A stretch of 64,000 bases of DNA, taken from positions 7,268-71,267 of the forward strand of contig VAWK01000052.1 in NCBI GenBank assembly GCA_005885515.1, written 5' to 3'. Source of the DNA: Actinomycetota bacterium. Its GTDB lineage: Bacteria > Actinomycetota > Thermoleophilia > Solirubrobacterales > Solirubrobacteraceae. This document shows, piece after piece, positions 57,170-64,000 of this stretch. A model generated the notes under the pieces. The model was given only the letters and a program-made list of their open reading frames with translations. It was not told the DNA's origin and made no database searches. The translations under genes and the position numbers were made by a program. Every line of letters starts with the position of its first letter. Positions within the stretch are counted from its first letter, which is position 1.

Positions 57170-59184
57170 TGGACACCTCCAGCCGCCCATCCGGCGTGAT
57201 CGTCACCGGCAACGGCAAGCCGCTGCCCGAGGACAAGGCGCGGATCGCCGAGGGCGAGGAGGTCTTCCGGCGGCTGACCGAGCGTCCGACGGAGCTGCTG
57301 CGCTGCGCCACCGCGGGTTCCGTCGATGATGGCAAGAGCACGCTGATCGGACGTCTGCTGTACGACTCCAAACAGCTGCTCGCCGACCAGCTCCAGCACG
57401 TGGAGCAGACCAGCCGGCGCATGGGTCTTCAGTTCCTCGACCTGTCGCTGCTGACCGACGGCCTGCGCGCCGAGCGCGAGCAGGGCATCACGATCGACGT
57501 CGCCTACCGCTACTTCGCGACCGCGCAGCGCCGTTTCATCATCGCCGACACACCGGGACACGAGCAGTACACGCGCAACATGGTCACCGGCGCCTCCACG
57601 GCCGACCTGGCGATCGTCCTCATCGACGTTCGCAAGGGGGTGGTCGCGCAGTCGAAGCGCCACGCATTCATCAGCTCGCTGCTGGCGATTCCCCACGTGG
57701 TCGTGTGCGTCAACAAGATGGACCTGGTCGACTTCAAGCAGCGCGTGTTCGAAGAGATCGTCGAGGACTTCGATCGCTTCGCGGCGCGCCTGGAGATCTC
57801 GGACGTCACGTTCATCCCCATCTCGGCGCTGCTCGGCGACAACGTGGTGCAGCGCTCGGAGGCGATGCCCTGGTATCAGGGGCCGCCGCTGCTCTACCAC
57901 CTCGAGCACGTGCACATCGCCTCCGATCGCAACCTGATCGACGTGCGCTTTCCCGTGCAGTGGGTCGTTCGCCCGCAGTCGGCGAGCGCGCCCGATTATC
58001 GTGCGTACGCCGGCCAGGTCGCCGGCGGGGTGATCCGCCCCGGCGATGAGGTCGTGGTGCTGCCGGGCGGCCAGCGCAGCAGGGTGGCGGCGATCGACAC
58101 CTTCGACGGACCCGTCGAGGAGGCGTTTCCGCCGATGTCGGTGGCGCTGCGGCTGGAGCACGATATCGACGTGTCGCGCGGCAGCATGATCGCGCGCAGC
58201 CACAACCAGCCGACCGTCGCGAACGGCTTCGAGAGCCTGCTGTGCTGGATGTCCGAGCGCCCGCTGGACGCGCGTCGGCGCTATCTGGTCAAGCACACCA
58301 CGCGCACCGTGATGGTCGGAGCGATCGACGTCCGCTATCGCATCAAGGTCGACACGCTGCACCGCGATGAGAGCGCTGCCACGCTGGAGCTGAACGACCT
58401 CGGACGCGCGCACATCGAACTGAGCTCGCCGTTGGCGTTCGACTCCTACCGACGCAACCGGCTCACCGGCAGCCTGATCGTGATCGACGAGGCGACCAAC
58501 GAGACCGTGGCCGCGGGCGTGATCCTCGACACCGAGGTCGACACCGGCGAAGCGAGCGCGGCGCGGCAGATGACCGACCGCAGCGCCAACGTGCGCTGGC
58601 AGGGAACGCAGGTGACGCGCGCGCGGCGCTGGGAGTCGCTTGGCCATACCGGCGCCACCGTGTGGTTCACTGGCCTGCCCGGCGCGGGCAAGACCACCGT
58701 CGCCGCGGCGGTGGAGGAGCGGCTGATCGAGGCCGGCCGGCCGGCGTTCCTGCTCGATGGCGACAACCTCCGTCACGGCCTCAATGGGGACCTCGACTTC
58801 GACGAACAGGCGCGCAGCGAGAACGTGCGCCGCACCGCTCACGTGGCGAGACTGCTGGCCGACTCCGGGATGATCGCGCTGGTGAGCCTGGTCAGCCCGT
58901 ACGCCGCCGACCGGGCGAGCGCCGCCGCGCTGCACGCGGCCGACGATCTCCCGTTTCTGGAGGTGTTCGTCGACGCGCCGTTGGAGGTTTGCGAACGACG
59001 TGATCCCAAGGGCCTGTTCGAGCGCGCACGGGCAGGCAAGCTCGCGGGCCTGACCGGCATCGGGGCACCATACGAGGCGCCCGCCAGCCCGGACCTTGCG
59101 CTGGACGCGCGCCGTGCAACGGTCGAGCAGGAGGTCGATCGCGTGATCGAGCTGCTGATCGACCGCGGCCTGCTTGCCGGCTAG
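57169..59184 (+). CDS. cysNC: Bifunctional sulfate adenylyltransferase subunit 1 / APS kinase (CysNC)
   Basis: 671 residues. N-terminal GTPase: G1 AGSVDDGKSTLIGRLL, G3 DTPGHEQYTRN, G4 VNKMDLVD, with EF-Tu-like barrels to about residue 460. C-terminal APS kinase: P-loop GLPGAGKTTVAAAVEERL near residue 503, DGDNLRHGLN, the phospho-acceptor Ser region in LVSLVSPYAADR, and GLTGIGAPYEAP. GTP hydrolysis drives APS formation, then the kinase domain yields PAPS. Such fusions are common in actinobacteria. A 172-base gap separates it from uppP, where PHO-box-like repeats occur. Confidence 0.95.
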   Translation: MDTSSRPSGVIVTGNGKPLPEDKARIAEGEEVFRRLTERPTELLRCATAGSVDDGKSTLIGRLLYDSKQLLADQLQHVEQTSRRMGLQFLDLSLLTDGLRAEREQGITIDVAYRYFATAQRRFIIADTPGHEQYTRNMVTGASTADLAIVLIDVRKGVVAQSKRHAFISSLLAIPHVVVCVNKMDLVDFKQRVFEEIVEDFDRFAARLEISDVTFIPISALLGDNVVQRSEAMPWYQGPPLLYHLEHVHIASDRNLIDVRFPVQWVVRPQSASAPDYRAYAGQVAGGVIRPGDEVVVLPGGQRSRVAAIDTFDGPVEEAFPPMSVALRLEHDIDVSRGSMIARSHNQPTVANGFESLLCWMSERPLDARRRYLVKHTTRTVMVGAIDVRYRIKVDTLHRDESAATLELNDLGRAHIELSSPLAFDSYRRNRLTGSLIVIDEATNETVAAGVILDTEVDTGEASAARQMTDRSANVRWQGTQVTRARRWESLGHTGATVWFTGLPGAGKTTVAAAVEERLIEAGRPAFLLDGDNLRHGLNGDLDFDEQARSENVRRTAHVARLLADSGMIALVSLVSPYAADRASAAALHAADDLPFLEVFVDAPLEVCERRDPKGLFERARAGKLAGLTGIGAPYEAPASPDLALDARRATVEQEVDRVIELLIDRGLLAG

Positions 59185-59291
59185 CTACACGCGGGCGGGC
59201 GCCGCACATACGGCGGGCTGTGCGTGGTCGTTCATGCCTAGAAGTAATTCCTCGCAAAGTGCGGTCTTTTGTAACCAGAAGGAGACCATCG

Positions 59292-59309
59292 TGTGAAGCG
59301 TGTGTGAAC
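59292..59309 (+). promoter_or_regulatory. PHO-box-like repeat upstream of uppP
   Basis: GTGTGAAGCGT GTGTGAACAGC: TGTGAAG at 59292 and TGTGAAC at 59303, exact 11-base period; the other strand reads GTTCACACACG CTTCACACGAT. It ends 48 bases before the uppP start codon. Confidence 0.55.
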
Positions 59310-59356
59310 AGCGCGCCGTCGGGGTGAATCCGTGGCGATCCATAAGCTGTCGCGCG

Positions 59357-60229
59357 GTGCACCCCATCTCCTACTTCCAGGCCGTGATCCTCGGCCTGAC
59401 CCAGGGAGTAGCCGAGCCGTTCCCGATTTCCAGCCTCGGTCACGGCGTGGTTCTGCCTCGCCTGGCCGGGTGGCACATCCACCAGAACGACAAGTTCTTC
59501 CTCACGTTCCTCGTCGCCACCCACCTCGCCACGGCGCTGGTGCTGCTGGCGCTGTTCCTGTCCGATTGGGTGAGGATCGTCAAGGGGCTGTGGCGCTCGC
59601 TGGGCGTGCGCGAGATCCGCGCCGAGGACACCGACGCCCGCCTCGGTTGGCTGCTCGTGGCGGGCACGATCCCGGTGGGAATCATCGGGCTGGTGCTCGA
59701 GACCCCGCTGCGCAAACTGTTTGCCTCGCCCGTAACCGCGGCCGTCTTCCTGGTGGTCAACGGGGTCGCGCTGCTCGTGTTCGAGCGCCTGCGACGGCGA
59801 CCGCCCCGTCCTGGCGACTACCTGGGCGACGCCGACGCTCGCATCGCCAAACTCAGCTGGCGCCAGGCGATCGCCGTCGGCACCTCCCAGGCGGCGGCGC
59901 TCGTGCCGGGCATCTCGCGGTCGGGGTTCTCGATGGGCGGCGGCCTGCTCGTGGGTCTCTCAAACGAGGACGCGGCACGCTATGGCTTCCTGCTGGCCAC
60001 GCCGGTGATCTTCGCCGCCGCCGCGCTGAAGCTGCCCGAACTGTTCGGCAAGGAGGGCAATGGCGTGCGCGGCCCGGCGTTGGTGGCGGGCCTGTGCGCG
60101 GCCGTGACGACGTTCCTGGCCGTGAAGTTCTTGCTGCGCTACTTCCAGTCCAACCGGCTGACGCCGTTCGGCGCCTACTGCATAGGCTTCGGCGCGGCCT
60201 GCCTGCTCGTGTTCGCGTTGGGGGGCTAG
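59357..60229 (+). CDS. uppP: Undecaprenyl-diphosphatase (UppP/BacA)
   Basis: 290 residues from GTG 59357; the ORF start at 59300 is less likely. About eight membrane segments. First catalytic motif [15 protein letters not shown] at about residue 15-28 (commonly QGxTEFLPISSSGH), second motif [29 protein letters not shown] near residue 180-205 with the essential Arg/Ser. Dephosphorylates undecaprenyl diphosphate to recycle the lipid carrier for peptidoglycan. The Leu in place of the third Ser is a variant I have seen in actinobacteria. Upstream PHO-box-like repeats suggest phosphate control, since the reaction frees phosphate. Confidence 0.9.
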   Translation: MHPISYFQAVILGLTQGVAEPFPISSLGHGVVLPRLAGWHIHQNDKFFLTFLVATHLATALVLLALFLSDWVRIVKGLWRSLGVREIRAEDTDARLGWLLVAGTIPVGIIGLVLETPLRKLFASPVTAAVFLVVNGVALLVFERLRRRPPRPGDYLGDADARIAKLSWRQAIAVGTSQAAALVPGISRSGFSMGGGLLVGLSNEDAARYGFLLATPVIFAAAALKLPELFGKEGNGVRGPALVAGLCAAVTTFLAVKFLLRYFQSNRLTPFGAYCIGFGAACLLVFALGG

Positions 60230-60293
60230 CGCATCCGGGCGGGCCTGACACAGCCGGGCCCGGTCTTGCGAGCTCGGGCGGGAGGGCGGTGCC

Positions 60294-60554
60294 TTACGCC
60301 TGGGAGCTGACCGAGCCGGCTTTGGGCCCGGTCTGAAACCAGGCGAACGCGAAGCACGCGAGCGCCACGACGAGCGCCGCGATGCCGTGCTTGGTGTGGT
60401 GGTGATTGGCCTCGGCGCTGGCCGCCGAGGTGTGCCCGGGAAAGAACGACGGCAGCGAATGCTCGGGCTCGACGAAGTAGATTACTGCGACGACCACAAG
60501 CAGGACGCCGAGGACGACGACCGGCAGGATGAGCTTGCGCAGGTTGCCGCTCAT
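60294..60554 (-). CDS. Small membrane protein, unknown
   Basis: 86 residues from ATG 60554; the ORF start 60587 has no better support. Two hydrophobic segments: LILPVVVLGVLLVVVAVIYF (about 6-26) and IAALVVALACFAFAWFQ (about 58-74), with a His-rich external stretch HHHTKHG between them. His and acidic residues may bind metal or sense pH. Family unknown to me. Divergent from the MscS-like gene. Confidence 0.6.
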   Translation of the reverse strand: MSGNLRKLILPVVVLGVLLVVVAVIYFVEPEHSLPSFFPGHTSAASAEANHHHTKHGIAALVVALACFAFAWFQTGPKAGSVSSQA

Positions 60555-60645
60555 GGTCGCTCGATGGTAGAGCACGGTCGCGCCCACTCCCGGCGCTGCA
60601 GCGCGGCTGTCGCCATCATGCGGCTGCGGCGATCATTAAGGAGCC

Positions 60646-61614
60646 ATGACGATCCCAAGAACGCCTCCGCGTATGTTCGAGACCCGCAGCCAGGCCTGGC
60701 GGGAGGTCGGCCTGCTGCGCCAGATCAGCCCGCGCGTGGTCAAGCGCGCGCGCGTGGAGGCGCTCGTGCTCGTGCCGCTGTTTGTGGGCGTGGTGATCGT
60801 CTACGACAACCGCGCGAGCCTGCTCGGCGCCGCCCGCCACCACCACGGCCGGGCGACCAGCGAACTCGAAGCTCCGCTGGAGACGCTCGTGACGGCCGTC
60901 GCGGTCATCACGCTGGTGATGCTCGGCTGGGCGATCGCGCGCGACGTGGGCCGGGCATTGGGGCCGCCGCTGTTCAGGCGCCTGGATCCCGCCACGGCGG
61001 GGACGGTCGGGTTCCTCATCCGCTTGCTGACGGTCGTGCTCGCGCTGGTGGTCGCATTCTGGGTCGCGGGCGTCGAAGCGCGCACGCTGGCGCTCGGCGG
61101 CGCGTTCACCGCGGTGATCCTCGGCCTCGCTGCGCAGCAGACGCTCGGCAACGTGATCGCGGGCACCGTCCTGCTCAGCGCTCGCCCGTTCCGCGTCGGC
61201 GACGTCGTGCGCCTCCAGGGCGGCACGCTCGGGGGCCAGCTCGAGGGCACGGTGAGTTCGCTGGGTCTTCTTTACACCACGCTGGCCAAAGGCGAGGACT
61301 CGATCATGGTGCCCAACAGCGCCGTGCTTAACGCCGCCGTGCTGCCCGTGCGCGAGCCGGAGGCCGTGAGCCTGCGCGCGCGCCTGCGCCCCGGGATGAC
61401 CCCCAGCGACTTGCAGGAACTGCTCGAGAAGTCGCTCCGCACGCCGCTGCGCGGCGTGCCCCGCATCACGCTCGAGGAGGTGGACGGCGAGGAGGTCGTC
61501 GTCCGCATCGCCGCGACGCCGCGGCTCGCGGCCGAAGGCCGCCAGCTCGCGAGCGAGCTGCTCAGCGTGGTCTCGCGCGAGACGCGCACGCCCGATCAGG
61601 CGCACACGCGGTAG
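60646..61614 (+). CDS. MscS family mechanosensitive ion channel
   Basis: 322 residues, ATG with AAGGAG. Hydrophobic segments near 40-58, 80-105 and 125-160, then the MS-channel pore helix GLAAQQTLGNVIAGTVLLSARPFRVGDVVRL and the beta domain (GTVSSLGLLYTTLAKGEDSIMVPNSAVLNAAV). The closing cytoplasmic part resembles MscS and is of usual size. Opens upon membrane tension to protect against osmotic downshock. It overlaps the convergent reductase by 19 bases at the 3' end. Confidence 0.92.
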   Translation: MTIPRTPPRMFETRSQAWREVGLLRQISPRVVKRARVEALVLVPLFVGVVIVYDNRASLLGAARHHHGRATSELEAPLETLVTAVAVITLVMLGWAIARDVGRALGPPLFRRLDPATAGTVGFLIRLLTVVLALVVAFWVAGVEARTLALGGAFTAVILGLAAQQTLGNVIAGTVLLSARPFRVGDVVRLQGGTLGGQLEGTVSSLGLLYTTLAKGEDSIMVPNSAVLNAAVLPVREPEAVSLRARLRPGMTPSDLQELLEKSLRTPLRGVPRITLEEVDGEEVVVRIAATPRLAAEGRQLASELLSVVSRETRTPDQAHTR

Positions 61615-62414
61615 CGCAGAAACAGCTGCGAGCCACTCTCGAGCAGGCCCACCAGCTCGAGCTCGACCGGCGCATCGAGGGCCGGACCGGCGACGATGCG
61701 AAGCGACTCGCCGCTGGGGGGGTCCCCGCCGGCGAGTTTCGGAGACAGCGTCAGCAACAGCTCGTCCACGAGCGCGGCCGCGAGCAGGTGCGAGTTCAGG
61801 TGCGGTCCGCCCTCGCAGAGCAGCGAGCGAACCGCGAAGCGCTCGTGCAGCTCGGCGAGCGCTCGCGGCAAATCCAGGCTGCCGTGGCGCTCGGCGCGCA
61901 CGTACTCGATCTGCGCCGCCGCCCCCGTGAGGCTTGCCGGCGAGGCGGTGATGATCGCCACGCGGGCATCCGGGTCGGCCAGCAGCGGTAGGTCCGCGGG
62001 CAGCGCCAGGCGCCCGGAGACGATGCACGCGAGTGGTTGCTCGCTGCGGCCGCGCTCGCGCCGCAGGCGCCTGGGGCCGTCCTCGCGGATGATCGGACCG
62101 TAGCGCTCGGTGCGCACGGTGCCGGCACCGGCCATGACCGCGTCCACCGCGCTCCGCAGGGCGTGGAACAGCTCGCGGTCGGCGCGGTCGCCGAGCGGCC
62201 GCGAGCGGCCCTCGATGCTCGCCCGCCCGTCGGCGGTGCTGATCATGTTCAGCAGCACGTATGGCCGCGCCGGCGGCGAATGCTCGGTGGCCGACAGCTC
62301 GAGCTGATCGGCGATCTGCTGTGCCGTCGCCGGCTCGCCCGGGGGCAGCAGCCGCCGCAGCATCACCTGCTCGTCCGGCGCGCGCTCGGCGTTTGACCCG
62401 GTCGCGATGCCCAT
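61596..62414 (-). CDS. RibD C-terminal-type reductase (dihydrofolate-reductase-like)
   Basis: 272 residues, ATG start. RibD_C fold: PYVLLNMISTADGRASIEGRSRPLGDRADRELFHALRSAVDAVMAGAGTVRTERYGP, SLLCEGGPHLNSHLLAAALVDELLLTLSPKLAGG, and the ending LFLRYRVCA. The DGR and GP-xLN motifs bind NADPH and the pyrimidine. Such stand-alone reductases act on riboflavin intermediates or, in actinobacteria, on other pyrimidines and pteridines; no deaminase domain is present. Confidence 0.9.
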   Translation of the reverse strand: MGIATGSNAERAPDEQVMLRRLLPPGEPATAQQIADQLELSATEHSPPARPYVLLNMISTADGRASIEGRSRPLGDRADRELFHALRSAVDAVMAGAGTVRTERYGPIIREDGPRRLRRERGRSEQPLACIVSGRLALPADLPLLADPDARVAIITASPASLTGAAAQIEYVRAERHGSLDLPRALAELHERFAVRSLLCEGGPHLNSHLLAAALVDELLLTLSPKLAGGDPPSGESLRIVAGPALDAPVELELVGLLESGSQLFLRYRVCA

Positions 62415-62488
62415 GCCTAGGCCACCCTAGCCGGGGCGACCACGGCGAGCTTGGCTGCGCGGCATGTTTACGTCTTCAGAGCAACCGG

Positions 62489-62538
62489 CCACGACGACGT
62501 GCTACGGTCGTGGGGTCTGGCCGGCTGTAAGGACCGGC
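62489..62538 (+). promoter_or_regulatory. Structured leader of the cold shock gene
   Basis: Two hairpins: CCACGAC (62489-62495) with GTCGTGG (62507-62513), and GCCGG (62520-62524) with CCGGC (62534-62538) followed by AAAAAG. They lie 85-135 bases upstream of the csp ATG in what is probably a long 5' leader, as known for cold shock genes. Confidence 0.45.
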
Positions 62539-62623
62539 AAAAAGTGGTGCAGGCGCTCGCAGGTCGAAGCTCTAGAAGCATCCTCCGCGCAGCAGCACGC
62601 ACATACCGTGGAGGAGTTCCCAC

Positions 62624-62827
62624 ATGCCAACTGGCACCGTAAAGTGGTTCAGCGACGACAAGGGGTTTGGATTCATCACCCCTGACGACGGTGACAAGGA
62701 CCTGTTCGTCCACCACACCGGCATCAACGGAGAGGGCTATCGGTCGCTGCAGGAGGGTGCGAAGGTGTCCTACGACCCCGAGCAGGGCGACAAGGGCCCC
62801 AAGGCCGTCAACGTAACGGCTATCTAA
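62624..62827 (+). CDS. Cold shock protein (CspA family)
   Basis: 67 residues, ATG with GGAGG. A typical [32 protein letters not shown], with the RNP1 (KGFGFI) and RNP2 (LFVHH) motifs, and the usual C-terminal [14 protein letters not shown]. Binds single-stranded RNA/DNA as chaperone. Long leader upstream and a hairpin downstream. Confidence 0.97.
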   Translation: MPTGTVKWFSDDKGFGFITPDDGDKDLFVHHTGINGEGYRSLQEGAKVSYDPEQGDKGPKAVNVTAI

Positions 62828-62850
62828 GCCGGGCGAGGCTGCTTTAGCCT

Positions 62851-62878
62851 TTGAGGGCTCGCTGCGGCGGGCCCTCAA
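62851..62878 (+). terminator. Hairpin downstream of the cold shock gene
   Basis: TTGAGGGC-12-GCCCTCAA, perfect 8-base arms, 24 bases after the csp stop and ending only 3 bases before the next ATG. No T run follows. It may terminate csp transcription or form the leader of the next gene. Confidence 0.5.
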
Positions 62879-62880
62879 TC

Positions 62881-64000
62881 ATGTCCGGCGACGCTCGAGC
62901 CCTCCCTCTCCGGGACACGCCCGTCGGCGGCCCGGCGGCGGCGAGACGGCGACGCCTTCGCGGCCGGCGCGCCGGCGCGCTGATCGGCGCAAGCCGCGCG
63001 CAGTGGCTGGGCGCTATCTGCCTGCTGGCGATCGTCGCGGGCAGCCTGCTCGTCGTGGTGATGGCGGCGGACCGGCCGAGCATCCTGTCGCCGACCACGC
63101 ACGCGAGCTTCTTTCCTCGCTGGATGGCCGGTCCGCTCGGCGGCGCCTGGCCGGGACTCACGCGCAACACCACCGTGCTCCGGTGGTTGTTCAGCGGGGC
63201 GATCGTGGCTATGTACGTGGCCTACCTGCTGGCGCTTCGGTACGCACCCGCGCTGCCGGCCCGCTCGGTGATCGCCGCGGTCGTGCTCGTGCACTGCTTC
63301 TTTTTGCTCGCGCCGCCCATGGCGCTGACCGACGTCTTCAACTACATCAACTACGGGCGCATGGAGGTCGTGCACCACCTGAACCCCTACACCACCATCC
63401 CCATACTGGAGCCCCACAGCGATCCCAGCTACGCGGTCAGCAACTGGCATCAGCTGCTGAGCCCCTACGGGCCGCTGTTCACGCTGCTGACGTTCGCCGT
63501 GGTGCCGCTCGGGGTGGCCGCCTCCTTCTGGGGGCTCAAGCTGATCCTCGTCGCCGCCAGCCTGGCGACGATCGCGCTCGTATGGCGCTGCGCGCGCCTG
63601 CTGGGGCGCGACCCGGTGGCGGCGATCGTGCTCGTTGGCCTCAACCCGATCGTGCTCGTGTGGGGACTGGGCGGGGACCACAACGACTCACTGATGCTGC
63701 TGTTGATCATGCTCGGGTTCTTTCTGCTGCTGCGCGCGCGCCCGACAGGCGTCGGTGACCGCCGGGGCGGGCCGGCGCGGTGGCTGCTGCCGCTGTCGCC
63801 GACGGAGATCGTGGCGGGATGCACGTTCGTGGCGGCGGCGGCGATCAAGGCGTCGGCCGGGGTGCTCATCCCTGTCGTCCTGGCTGGGCTGCTGCGCTCA
63901 CGCAGGCGCCTGGTCCAGGTGATGCTGGGGATGCTGCTCGCCGCTGCCGCGGTCGGGGGTGCCAGCCTGATCGCGTTCGGCTTGCACGTTCCGGATCTGA
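62881..64000 (+). CDS. GT-C mannosyltransferase-like membrane protein, 3' end missing
   Basis: ATG at 62881, frame open to the edge of the window (373 codons seen; absent from the ORF track because it has no stop). After a 40-residue Arg-rich start come at least seven membrane segments. External loop with SPTTHASFFPRWM and the loop ALTDVFNYINYGRMEVVHHLNPYTTIP contains an Asp-rich site and an NPY motif; then SPYGPLFTLLTFAVVPLG and GDHNDSLMLLLIML. This is the pattern of GT-C enzymes like MptB / GT87, which use polyprenol-phosphate mannose for lipoglycans. Family fit is likely, specificity unknown. Confidence 0.8.
   Translation, partial: MSGDARALPLRDTPVGGPAAARRRRLRGRRAGALIGASRAQWLGAICLLAIVAGSLLVVVMAADRPSILSPTTHASFFPRWMAGPLGGAWPGLTRNTTVLRWLFSGAIVAMYVAYLLALRYAPALPARSVIAAVVLVHCFFLLAPPMALTDVFNYINYGRMEVVHHLNPYTTIPILEPHSDPSYAVSNWHQLLSPYGPLFTLLTFAVVPLGVAASFWGLKLILVAASLATIALVWRCARLLGRDPVAAIVLVGLNPIVLVWGLGGDHNDSLMLLLIMLGFFLLLRARPTGVGDRRGGPARWLLPLSPTEIVAGCTFVAAAAIKASAGVLIPVVLAGLLRSRRRLVQVMLGMLLAAAAVGGASLIAFGLHVPDL

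Noticed and set aside
56992-58935. 647-codon minus-strand ORF
   Set aside because: Antisense to cysNC, which has full GTPase and APS kinase motifs.

Overview
The window is high-GC DNA with dense, short-spaced genes and frequent GTG starts. Gene content points to an actinobacterium: a wax ester synthase/DGAT, an F420-type PPOX oxidoreductase, UdgX, DUF2867, and a MptB-like mannosyltransferase. Thermoleophilia (Solirubrobacterales-like) is my best guess, but that is inference. I saw no rRNA, tRNA, CRISPR array, prophage or insertion sequence.

Layout. 1-6.7 kb: small oxidoreductases, a GST-like protein and an FMO-like monooxygenase, with two related TetR repressors and their palindromic operators. 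6.9-9.6 kb: a translationally coupled acyl reductase and WS/DGAT pair (storage lipid). 9.6-15.8 kb: MerR and TetR units, a frameshifted DUF2867 gene and single enzymes. 15.9-18.6 kb: a redox cluster of UBP zinc finger, cNMP-domain/thioredoxin-reductase fusion and DUF899. 18.7-26.8 kb: aldo/keto reductase, AlkA-type glycosylase, WYL regulator with glyoxalase protein, lipoproteins, UdgX. 26.9-30.5 kb: a phosphatase-like phosphoesterase, a Tat-exported phospholipase C and a 5'-truncated pstS. 30.5-33.1 kb: an ABC-2 exporter operon. 33.2-40 kb: aminotransferase, broken typA, and a metal ABC transporter (ATPase plus two permeases, no binding protein). 40-45.6 kb: large membrane proteins including an MMPL transporter. 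45.6-56 kb: a polyphosphate/phosphate locus (bcp, ppk1, sixA, response regulator, phoU, pstBACS, a receiver-less winged-helix regulator, DUF47). 56.2-59.2 kb: sulfate activation (cysD, cysNC). 59.3-64 kb: uppP, MscS channel, RibD-type reductase, cold shock gene, and a GT-C mannosyltransferase cut by the window edge.

How the genes fit together. The most coherent signal is a candidate phosphate regulon. Direct repeats with an exact 11-bp period and a core like (C/T)GT(G/A)AA, which reads GTTCAC on the other strand as in actinobacterial PHO boxes, occur upstream of pstS, between the receiver-less regulator and the DUF47 gene, upstream of the response regulator, and unexpectedly upstream of uppP. 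A weaker copy lies upstream of the reductase-WS/DGAT operon. Together with ppk1, phospholipase C, a phosphatase-like gene and a pstS remnant, this suggests that phosphate supply, polyphosphate, lipid carrier recycling and perhaps storage lipid are wired to one OmpR-type system whose kinase is not in the window.

A second theme is short tandem duplications at gene 3' ends. They occur in the sixA/response-regulator overlap (27 bp, read in both strands), the bcp/ppk1 overlap, the truncated pstS and the phosphatase gene. Two genes (typA and DUF2867) carry a frameshift together with a short internal loss, so assembly or sequencing error must be considered next to real decay.
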